Assembly (NCBI GenBank): GCA_012522505.1
Contig: JAAYKJ010000024.1
Coordinates: forward strand, 1 to 35,740
Length of the DNA: 35,740 nt
From: Clostridiaceae bacterium
GTDB taxonomy: Bacteria > Bacillota > Clostridia > DSM-8532
Reading direction: 5' to 3'
Positions 18,418 to 24,452 of this stretch are shown here, piece after piece. The position numbers were made by a program, and so were the translations under genes. The first letter of the stretch is position 1, and the number at the start of each line of letters is the position of its first letter. The notes beneath the pieces were generated by a model. It saw nothing but the letters and a program-made list of their open reading frames with translations. It made no database searches and was not told the DNA's origin.

Positions 18418-19301
18418 CTATACATTATATAACATCTCTTTCCAAATGTGAAACAGTTTCTTCTCATCCTCCGTGTTTATACGGACATTTGTTAACCATT
18501 GAAAAGCCTTAATACAGGAAAAGAACATAACATCCCTTGCGTTGAAAAACCTGCATCCCTTTTCCTGCGCCGTCTGCATCAGTTTCGTCTGCGGTGGATG
18601 ATATACTGTATCCAGCACCAGATGATGGGCCATAAATTGATAGTTTTCTGGCAGAGGGTTTAGATAAAGGTTTGGATACATGCCACTTGACGTCGCATGT
18701 ATGATGATATCAGCATTATAAAAACGATGGATGGTTTCGGGATCGTTAAAATCTGTAGCATATGCGATACCCTTATGGTGAATGTTTATCAGGTTACTCA
18801 GTTGCCGGGTTTTATCCAACGTACGATTCGCAATTGAGAGCGAATTGCAACCCTGAGATGCGCAGGCGACGGCAATGGCTCTTGCGATTCCTCCACTGCC
18901 AATAAAAATATATTTTTGTTACTCAATTCTTCTCCCGTGATAATCGGAAATGATTTCTCGAAAGCATTGATCTCGGTGTTGTGACCATGCAACCCGTGGA
19001 TGTCTAGTTTGACAACATTAACTGCTTCACAATGGCTGGCTTCTTTTGTCATCATTGCCAACGACTTTTCAAAATCGCAGCGGTATGGCGTATCGATTAA
19101 TATACCTTTACATTTTAATTGTCTCAGTGCATCAACCGTCACTGTAAGTTCGTTTGTATTCGTGGCAAAAGGTAGCATTACTGCATTATAACCAATTAAA
19201 CTACAGATAGTATTAAACAGTCCTGTTACTGGTGAGAAACCAAGGTGCTGTCCAATTGATGCAAACATAGCTGTCTTTCCGTCGATGTTCAATTGAGTCA
19301 T
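18418..19301 (-). pseudogene. Shikimate dehydrogenase-like gene, frameshifted
   Basis: Two overlapping frames together make one AroE-like protein. The first (ATG 19301, SD AAGGGG) reads to about 18915 with IGQHLGFSP, TPYR and GHNTEINAFEK. The NADP-binding half continues in another frame as FIGSGGIARAIAVACASQG, then IANRTLDKTRQL, ending at 18418. One base is missing relative to an intact gene, inside the A5 or T5 run at 18904-18917. The usual catalytic lysine after the IP motif is Arg, the Asp of GHNTD is Glu, and the shikimate-site HS.SP is changed, so even the unbroken protein would be atypical. Position next to yqeG matches the conserved yqeG-aroE order. It could be decay, a sequencing error, or a divergent paralogue. 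Confidence 0.75.
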
Positions 19302-19356
19302 CTTCACCCCTTCCGGTTTTCATTTGTATACAACATAATTTGTCAGTATCCATCGC

Positions 19357-19410
19357 TATAATTCAATGCATGCTTGCGCGAATTATGTGCCAAAACGCGG
19401 GCGCTGATTT
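19357..19410. repeat. Dispersed intergenic repeat, copy B (module 1)
   Basis: TATAATTCAATG, then GCTTGCGCGAATTATG, then TGCCAAAACGCGGGCGCTGA on the plus strand, matching copies A and C. It lies between yqeG and the aroE-like gene (both minus), so the transcript would carry its complement. Module 2 is absent; a small GATTT/AAATC hairpin follows. Confidence 0.65.
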
Positions 19411-19449
19411 CTAAAAATCATTATACCAAGGGATAAGGGAAGACCCAGG

Positions 19450-19941
19450 TTATATGGGTTTTTGCTTTACAAACAGTTTTTCAATAACTCGTTTTATCTG
19501 AATTGTAAGAGGTTCATCAACATCCAAAGGTTCTACCAGTATAGTCGTAAGACCAATCTTGTTTCCTCCACAGATATCAGTAAATAACTGATCGCCTATT
19601 ACTGCTGTTTCCTCAGGAATAAGATTCAGCTTTTCCATTGCCTGTAAGAACCCTTTTTTTGATGGTTTAAACGAACGATAACGTGCATATAGGCCCAATT
19701 TTTCATTAAACACGCCGACTCTTTTTTTAGTTGCATTGGATACTAATGCAACCTGTATATCATTCTTCTGAAAGAATTTAATTAATTCGACAACCTTTTC
19801 ATCTGGCACTTTTTGCTTGTGAGTGATCAATGTGTTATCTATATCAAGAAGAACACCTTTTATTCCCCTCTCCTTCAGCCAACATACATCAAACGTAAAA
19901 ATGGATTTGACGAACAAATCCGGTTGCAGCCCTTTCCCCAT
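19450..19941 (-). CDS. yqeG: YqeG-family HAD-IIIA phosphatase
   Basis: A 163-residue cytosolic HAD-superfamily protein. Motif I is VLLDIDNTL (nucleophile Asp in DIDNT), motif II is ALVSNAT, the conserved lysine is in SFKPSKKGF, and the acidic motif is VIGDQLFTDI. These are the YqeG family features, and the length is normal. The natural substrate is uncertain, with phosphatidylglycerophosphate proposed for some relatives. ATG 19941 has the SD AAAGGAGGGG, whereas the 16-residue longer reading has none. It is the first gene of yqeG-aroE-comFB with its own promoter. Confidence 0.9.
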   Translation of the reverse strand: MGKGLQPDLFVKSIFTFDVCWLKERGIKGVLLDIDNTLITHKQKVPDEKVVELIKFFQKNDIQVALVSNATKKRVGVFNEKLGLYARYRSFKPSKKGFLQAMEKLNLIPEETAVIGDQLFTDICGGNKIGLTTILVEPLDVDEPLTIQIKRVIEKLFVKQKPI

Positions 19942-19960
19942 AAAAACCCCTCCTTTCGGT

Positions 19961-19989
19961 ATCATATCAGACATCCATAAGGCATGCAA
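19961..19989 (-). promoter_or_regulatory. Promoter of yqeG
   Basis: Minus strand TTGCAT (19989-19984), 17-base spacer, TATGAT (19966-19961). The predicted start is a few bases before the SD of yqeG. It is divergent from the ilvE promoter, the two -35 boxes being about 20 bases apart. Confidence 0.6.
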
Positions 19990-20009
19990 TAAGACAGGTA
20001 AGAATTTGT

Positions 20010-20038
20010 TTGCAGTGCATTGTTCATTGTGATAAAAT
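20010..20038 (+). promoter_or_regulatory. Promoter of the branched-chain aminotransferase gene
   Basis: TTGCAG (20010-20015), 17-base spacer, TAAAAT (20033-20038). The predicted leader is about 75 bases, too short for a T-box, and no attenuator is seen in it. Confidence 0.55.
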
Positions 20039-20121
20039 ACCTAAAAAGAAAAGAAGCCCTATCATTTTCTTTGCTTATTGCATATGGTTAAATTTTTTTT
20101 AAATAAAGGAGTGTGACCCAA

Positions 20122-21183
20122 ATGATGATTACAGTTGAAAAAACAAAAACACCAAAATCGAAGCCTGCAAGTGATCAACTTGTATTTGGAAAGTCATTTT
20201 CAGATCATATGTTCATTTGTGACTATTCAGAAGAAAAGGGATGGCATAATTCGAGAATCGTTCCTTACCAAGATATAGCGATTTCTCCCGCAAACATGAC
20301 GCTTCATTACGGCCAAAGCATATTTGAAGGCTTAAAGGCATATAAAACCGCCGATAATAAAGTTAACCTGTTTCGTCCCATTGAAAACATCCGCCGGTTA
20401 AATTCATCCTGTTTAAGGCTATGCATGCCGCCGATTAATGAAGAATTTGCACTGAAAGCCCTTAAAACACTGGTCGATATTGACAGAGACTGGGTACCGA
20501 AAGAAGAAGGCACATCTCTGTACATCCGCCCGTTTGTTTTTGCATCCGAACCCCATTTGGGTGTTCGTCCATCAAGCACATACACCTTTATCATCATTAC
20601 CGGCCCGGTAGGTGCCTATTATAAAGAAGGGATCAATCCTGTCAAAATATTCGTAGAATCAAATTATGTTCGAGCTGTTGTTGGTGGGTTGGGTGAGGCA
20701 AAAGCTGCCGCTAACTACGCTGCCAGCCTGAAAGCTCAGGTAGAGGCTAAGGAAAAAGGATATACACAGGTGTTATGGCTGGACGGCATTGAAAAGAAAT
20801 ACATTGAGGAAGTCGGTACGATGAACGTATTTTTCATCATTGGCAATGAAGTTGTTACACCGAAGTTATCGGGAAGCATTCTACCTGGCATTACCAGGAA
20901 ATCCTCGATAGAACTCTTAAAATCCTGGGGATATGAAGTGAACGAACGACGCATCACCATTGACGAAGTATATGCTGCGCATGATAAGGGTATGCTGAAG
21001 GAAGTCTTTGGAACTGGCACAGCAGCAGTGATTTCGCCAGTTGGTGAATTGAGTTGGAACGACAAAGTGATAACTGTTGGCAGCGGTAAAACAGGTCCTG
21101 TTTCACAACGGCTTTATGACACCATTACAGGTATACAATACAGCAAAATGCAGGACACCTTCGGCTGGATAGAGCATGTTTAA
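20122..21183 (+). CDS. ilvE: Branched-chain amino acid aminotransferase (class IV, group II)
   Basis: A PLP enzyme that swaps the amino group between glutamate and the 2-oxoacids of leucine, isoleucine and valine; cytosolic. The 353-residue protein shows the group II pattern: LHYGQSIFEGLKAYK, NIRRLNSSCLRLCMP, LYIRPFVFASEP, the PLP lysine in GEAKAAANYAASLKAQ (Lys194), and YIEEVGTMNVFF. ATG 20122 is chosen because AAAGGAG is ten bases upstream; the in-frame GTG at 20113 is too close to the SD. Single gene with its own promoter and a strong terminator. It could feed 2-oxoacids to the oxidoreductase encoded at 29.6-32.4 kb. Confidence 0.93.
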   Translation: MMITVEKTKTPKSKPASDQLVFGKSFSDHMFICDYSEEKGWHNSRIVPYQDIAISPANMTLHYGQSIFEGLKAYKTADNKVNLFRPIENIRRLNSSCLRLCMPPINEEFALKALKTLVDIDRDWVPKEEGTSLYIRPFVFASEPHLGVRPSSTYTFIIITGPVGAYYKEGINPVKIFVESNYVRAVVGGLGEAKAAANYAASLKAQVEAKEKGYTQVLWLDGIEKKYIEEVGTMNVFFIIGNEVVTPKLSGSILPGITRKSSIELLKSWGYEVNERRITIDEVYAAHDKGMLKEVFGTGTAAVISPVGELSWNDKVITVGSGKTGPVSQRLYDTITGIQYSKMQDTFGWIEHV

Positions 21184-21217
21184 TTTTTCATATAGAGAAT
21201 CAAATCAGTCTAAGGCG

Positions 21218-21248
21218 TATAAAAAGAGGGGTTAACCCTCTTTTTATA
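21218..21248 (+). terminator. Strong rho-independent terminator after ilvE
   Basis: TATAAAAAGAGGG (21218-21230) pairs perfectly with CCCTCTTTTTATA (21236-21248) around GTTAA. The A and T runs on both sides allow termination in either direction, so it may also serve the convergent Rpn gene. Confidence 0.85.
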
Positions 21249-21329
21249 TTTAATAATATTCCCTTTTAACAACACTCGGTTCAGCTTTGCCGAAAATTTG
21301 GCCCCACGAACCAATTAGGAATGAAGCTG

Positions 21330-22298
21330 TCATGCCAAATCTTCTTGCTCTTTTTTTATTCTGTCTATGATACTTTCGGGAAGTTCAAGCAAGCTCGAGG
21401 TTTCTTCTATGGTCTTCCCTGATTTAATAAGCGCTTTTGCAGCAACATACAAACCTTCTTTGATGCCTTCCTGTCTGCCTTTCTTTTCCGCTTCGCTCAT
21501 CCATTTTTTCATATTTGCTTCCAGGTTCATTACCATTTGCTCCACCTCCAATTGGTCAGCTTCTTCAATAATTTTTGATAGCTCTTCATGCTTGGTATCT
21601 GGGACATTCTGATGTGATATTTTATATACCCATCGTTTGAATTTAACAAACTGTTCAGGGGTAAATTTTTTCACAATGGTTATTAGATTATAGAATCTTT
21701 TAATCCACTCTTCGTGGTTTATATTTTGATCCAATAAAAATACGGATGATATCAGTGTTCCAATTTCATACAGTTCAGATTCTGAATAGCTGTTTATGTC
21801 GAACAAGATGTAGCGGAAACCTAACAGGTTATTTGTAAAGCATTCTTGCCCATCCTGATAGTCTAAAAAATTTTTGACCGCGGTCCATCTTCTGGTCCCG
21901 TTGTATAGCACCATTGGTACTATTGCAGGCAGCCTAAAGTTTTTTCTTTTTCGTTCATTTTCGTTTGTATCGGCAAAGAACCTTTTCCAGAGTTCTGTCA
22001 TATATATCAACAGCCTGAAAGGCATTGTGTAATCAACGGTTGATTGCATTTCCAGTAGTATAAAAAAATATACCTCCTGCTCATTCAGTTTTGCTTTATA
22101 GATGATATCAGACTCACGTTCCTGATAATCATATAGAATAAAACTTTGGTTTTCAAGGCTTAAATCATCCTCTGATACTTGGTCTACCCAATCCTCACAA
22201 ACAAAGCCTTTAAGCAATTCCAAAAAAGTTTGTTTATGGGTAAGGAACGATTTATAGGTTACATCATACTCATTGTTTATACGACTTTTATCACTCAT
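21330..22298 (-). CDS. Rpn-family (PD-(D/E)XK, Transposase_31) protein
   Basis: A 322-residue protein of the recombination-promoting nuclease / putative transposase family. The N-terminal part has YDVTYKSFLTHKQTFLELL. The nuclease-like core has ESDIIYKAKLNEQEVYFFILLEMQSTVDYTMPFRLLIYM, in which the D and E..Q residues fit the PD-(D/E)XK pattern. The C-terminus has the usual charged helix with EKKGRQEGIKEG repeats and a short HTH-like end. No inverted repeats flank it, so it does not look like a self-mobile element; Rpn genes are often multicopy. ATG 22298 has an SD, AAGGGGAA; the GTG at 22319 does not. Confidence 0.85.
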   Translation of the reverse strand: MSDKSRINNEYDVTYKSFLTHKQTFLELLKGFVCEDWVDQVSEDDLSLENQSFILYDYQERESDIIYKAKLNEQEVYFFILLEMQSTVDYTMPFRLLIYMTELWKRFFADTNENERKRKNFRLPAIVPMVLYNGTRRWTAVKNFLDYQDGQECFTNNLLGFRYILFDINSYSESELYEIGTLISSVFLLDQNINHEEWIKRFYNLITIVKKFTPEQFVKFKRWVYKISHQNVPDTKHEELSKIIEEADQLEVEQMVMNLEANMKKWMSEAEKKGRQEGIKEGLYVAAKALIKSGKTIEETSSLLELPESIIDRIKKEQEDLA

Positions 22299-22575
22299 AC
22301 TTTTTCCCCTTGCGTACACATTTAATTATAGCATTTTTTAATAAGAATATAAAGAAATTTCCAATAATTGTTTCCATCAACTTATACGCGATTAACCTGT
22401 ACGCTGAGAATATCATAATCTGGCTGGCTGTGTGCCATAGCCCAATCACTTGAGGGTAGCGGCTGCTTCTTCGAAATTTCTTTAGCCGGGAGAAAAAACT
22501 ATTGTCTATTGAGGGGTTGCAGTTAGTTTGTAAATTGACCGTTGACATAAAAAACACAGTGACATGAAAAACCTC

Positions 22576-22604
22576 TTGCGTTAGTTGCATTTTTGTATTA
22601 TAAT
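22576..22604 (+). promoter_or_regulatory. Promoter of tRNA-Gln
   Basis: TTGCGT (22576-22581), 17-base spacer, perfect TATAAT (22599-22604), about 60 bases before the tRNA. The rest of the gap 22299-22665 shows no convincing gene, although a minus-strand reading frame without an SD crosses it. Confidence 0.6.
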
Positions 22605-22665
22605 TAATTTCGTTGTTGAATTTAACTCAATCAACATTTTCTCAATAAGGGGAATCAATCATTGA

Positions 22666-22739
22666 TGCGGACTGGTGTAATGGTAGCACGAATGACTCTG
22701 GCTCATTTTGTTAGGGTTCAAATCCTTAGTCCGCAGCCA
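22666..22739 (+). tRNA. tRNA-Gln (anticodon CTG)
   Basis: Acceptor stem TGCGGAC pairs with GTCCGCA. The D arm is GTG..CAC with AATGGTAG, the anticodon stem AATGA/TCATT encloses loop CTCTGGC, and the T arm is TAGGG-TTCAAAT-CCTTA (one G-T pair). Discriminator is G and CCA is encoded. The U1-A72 pair is typical of tRNA-Gln. It stands alone, with its own promoter and terminator. Confidence 0.9.
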
Positions 22740-22770
22740 AACCGGCTGATATCAGCCGGTTTTTTATTAT
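22740..22770 (+). terminator. Terminator of tRNA-Gln
   Basis: A perfect 22-base palindrome (AACCGGCTGA, TA, TCAGCCGGTT) from 22740 to 22761 is followed by TTTTATTAT. It begins directly after the CCA end. The stretch from here to 22987 holds nothing I recognise. Confidence 0.85.
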
Positions 22771-22987
22771 GTGGTTAATTCTAATATATCCAGAAAACTC
22801 AAGCTTTGCTCCGGTTTTTTTAAACCATCAATAATCTCTATTTATATAAAGTCATTTACGAAACCAGTTTTCTTGTATGGGTAACAAATAAATAGCCGTT
22901 TGCAGAAACAAAGAAGTGCAAAAAGATAGATATAGAAAAGTGCTCAAGTTGTTGCTAATGATGCTGTAAGGGATTTATTAGTTGATA

Positions 22988-23305
22988 CTATTTCTTCCTG
23001 CCGCCCTCTAATAATTCAAGCTTGAAATCATGGCTGCTAACTTCAAAAGACAGGTTGTCCAGCTTTGTTTCAATATTATCAAACCGCTTATCATGCTTCT
23101 GAAGCTTTTCATATGTCTGTTTGTAACCATCGAATAGGGCATCAAGCTTTTTATCGTGTTCGTTTTCAATCCGTATGATATGGCCGTCAACTGCATCAAG
23201 TTTTTTATTGGTTTCGTGCCTGAACTCATTCATGTCGCTTTTAAAAATCGTTAACTCATTATACATTTTTGCTAATAAATCAAATGCTTTATCTTCATCT
23301 TCCAC
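22988..23305 (-). CDS. Small coiled-coil protein, function unknown
   Basis: About 105 residues, almost entirely charged amphipathic helix with heptad-like spacing (KKLDAVDGHIIRIENEHDKKLDALFDG and similar), predicted to form a coiled coil. No signal peptide or membrane segment. The ATG at 23320 has no SD, while GGAGG inside that first stretch lies eight bases before a GTG at 23305, so the GTG is the more likely start. Such short coiled-coil ORFs are common in Clostridia, often near mobile genes. Here the neighbours are tRNA-Gln and a recombinase remnant. Confidence 0.6.
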   Translation of the reverse strand: MEDEDKAFDLLAKMYNELTIFKSDMNEFRHETNKKLDAVDGHIIRIENEHDKKLDALFDGYKQTYEKLQKHDKRFDNIETKLDNLSFEVSSHDFKLELLEGGRKK

Positions 23306-23401
23306 AATAACCGCCTCCATATCGCGAAGATAATTATATCATAGCTAAATTGGAGATGGAAGATAAGTTTTTATTGTAACCCGTGGGAAAACTTTTTAAA
23401 G

Positions 23402-23773
23402 GCATATAAGCGGTATCAGCTTGAACAAAGGTTACTGTTAGGTTCTGACTGGAAAACAAATGATAGAGTTATTAAGACGTTGGATGGTAGCGCCTGCCAT
23501 CCAGATTTCCATTCTAAGGCTTTCAGGGTATTCCGCGAGAAGAACAACCTCCCCCCTCTCACATTTCATCAGCTTCGACATACCAATGCAAGCTTATTGA
23601 TTGCACAGGATGTAGACATAGCGACTGTGGGCAAGAGATTAGGACATTCAACACCGGCTACCACAATGAAAATATATGCTCACGCACTCCGGAGGCCAGA
23701 TAGAGAAGCATCCGAAAAACTTGAAAATATGTTCAACAAGAAAAAGAAAACCCCATTTGGTAAACAGGCTTAA
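23402..23773 (+). pseudogene. C-terminal remnant of a tyrosine recombinase (phage-type integrase)
   Basis: The reading frame from about 23402 to 23773 matches only the last third of Tn916/phage-type integrases: AYKRYQLEQRLLLGSDW, then the catalytic block HQLRHTNASLL, GKRLGHSTPATTMKIYAHAL. This contains His and Arg of box II, the second His, and the nucleophile Tyr. The N-terminal arm-binding and core domains and the box I arginine are missing, and no start codon with SD is seen (a TTG at 23480 is the first possible one). It is the scar of a lost integrated element between tRNA-Gln and the tRNA operon. No matching attachment repeats were seen at these tRNA ends. Confidence 0.8.
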
Positions 23774-23829
23774 CCACCTGTTTTCTTGTTATGCTTTTCC
23801 ATTATTATGTAAGTACTTAACCACATTAT

Positions 23830-23875
23830 AATTAATTAAAAAATCAAGGGTCTAAACCTTGAAACCCTTGATTTT
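23830..23875 (-). terminator. Terminator of the tRNA-Glu-Asp-Thr operon
   Basis: On the minus strand AAAATCAAGGGT (23875-23864) pairs with ACCCTTGATTTT (23851-23840), then TTAATTAATT. The stem starts just after the CCA end of tRNA-Thr. Confidence 0.8.
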
Positions 23876-23877
23876 CC

Positions 23878-23953
23878 TGGAGCTGGTGGACGGACTCGAA
23901 CCCCCGACCTGCTGATTACAAATCAGCTGCTCTACCAACTGAGCTACACCAGC
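23878..23953 (-). tRNA. tRNA-Thr (anticodon TGT)
   Basis: Acceptor stem GCTGGTG/CACCAGC, D arm with AGCTCAGTTGGTAGAGC, anticodon loop TTTGTAA, T arm with GGTTCGAGTCC, discriminator T and encoded CCA. Last gene of the three-tRNA operon. Confidence 0.93.
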
Positions 23954-23972
23954 ATACTCTATTTTGTTAAAA

Positions 23973-24049
23973 TGGCGACCCGGAAGGGACTCGAACCCTC
24001 GGCCTCTAGCGTGACAGGCTAGCGTTCTAACCAGCTGAACTACCGGGCC
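23973..24049 (-). tRNA. tRNA-Asp (anticodon GTC)
   Basis: Acceptor stem GGCCCGG/CCGGGTC (one G-T pair), D arm AGTTCAGCTGGTTAGAAC, anticodon loop CTGTCAC, T arm GGTTCGAGTCC, discriminator G and encoded CCA. Middle gene of the operon. Confidence 0.94.
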
Positions 24050-24064
24050 ATATTTGTTTATTAT

Positions 24065-24095
24065 GACAAGAAGTGAAGCACTGTCACTTCTTGTC
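24065..24095 (-). repeat. Perfect 12-bp hairpin between tRNA-Glu and tRNA-Asp
   Basis: GACAAGAAGTGA (24065-24076) and TCACTTCTTGTC (24084-24095) enclose a seven-base loop. On the transcribed strand it is followed by ATAATAAAC, not a U tract, so it is not a standard terminator; an RNase III or processing signal in the tRNA precursor is more likely. Confidence 0.6.
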
Positions 24096-24101
24096 CTGAT
24101 A

Positions 24102-24176
24102 TGGTGACCCATGGGGGAATCGAACCCCCGTTACCGCCGTGAAAGGGCGGTGTCTTAACCGCTTGACCAATGGGCC
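24102..24176 (-). tRNA. tRNA-Glu (anticodon TTC)
   Basis: Acceptor stem GGCCCAT/ATGGGTC (one G-T pair), D arm GGTCAAGCGGTTAAGACA, anticodon loop CTTTCAC, T arm GGGGGTTCGATTCCCCC, discriminator A and encoded CCA. First gene of the operon. A clean promoter was not found upstream, though an AT-rich stretch at 24260-24275 is a candidate -10 region. Confidence 0.93.
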
Positions 24177-24381
24177 TTAGTTGACCAACGAATTATATTC
24201 TAACTGGTAGCGGCTAAAAAGTCAAGAAAAAGATTTGATAAATCGGCATGTATGTTTTGCATAATATATATTTTTAATGAGGTTTGACCCAAAATAAAGC
24301 AAAATTGTCCAAACAAGCAAAAGTTTAGCCTGAAGAAACATCCAGTTCCGATAACGAATGTATGGCTCCGAATTCGAAATT

Positions 24382-24424
24382 CCAATGGAATCAGCCTTTG
24401 GAGCACAAATTCTGATTCCGTTGG
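24382..24424. repeat. 13-bp inverted repeat downstream of RNase R
   Basis: CCAATGGAATCAG (24382-24394) pairs with CTGATTCCGTTGG (24412-24424), one T-G pair, 17-base loop. It begins about 30 bases after the rnr stop. There is no clear U tract, so it may be an mRNA-stabilising stem or a weak terminator. An overlapping palindrome ATTCCAATGGAAT shares its left arm. The remaining gap 24177-24452 holds no gene, and neither smpB nor ssrA is present. Confidence 0.4.
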
Positions 24425-24452
24425 TAATAATATGGAAAAAGAGTTAATTCCA

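Noticed and set aside
18904-18917. Programmed -1 frameshifting in the aroE-like gene
   Set aside because: The A and T runs do not form a proper X XXY YYZ slippery heptamer in frame and no strong downstream stem was noted; mutation or sequencing error is simpler.
21330-22298. Rpn gene as an active insertion sequence
   Set aside because: No terminal inverted repeats or target duplications are seen, and the family encodes nucleases rather than self-mobile transposases.
22291-22590. Minus-strand 99-codon frame across the Rpn-tRNA gap
   Set aside because: No SD, no recognisable motif, and it overlaps the tRNA-Gln promoter region and the Rpn start; treated as chance or unidentifiable debris.
24177-24452. 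smpB or ssrA (tmRNA) after rnr
   Set aside because: These often follow rnr in Firmicutes, but no SmpB frame or tmRNA ends (tRNA-Ala-like acceptor, tag reading frame) are present here.
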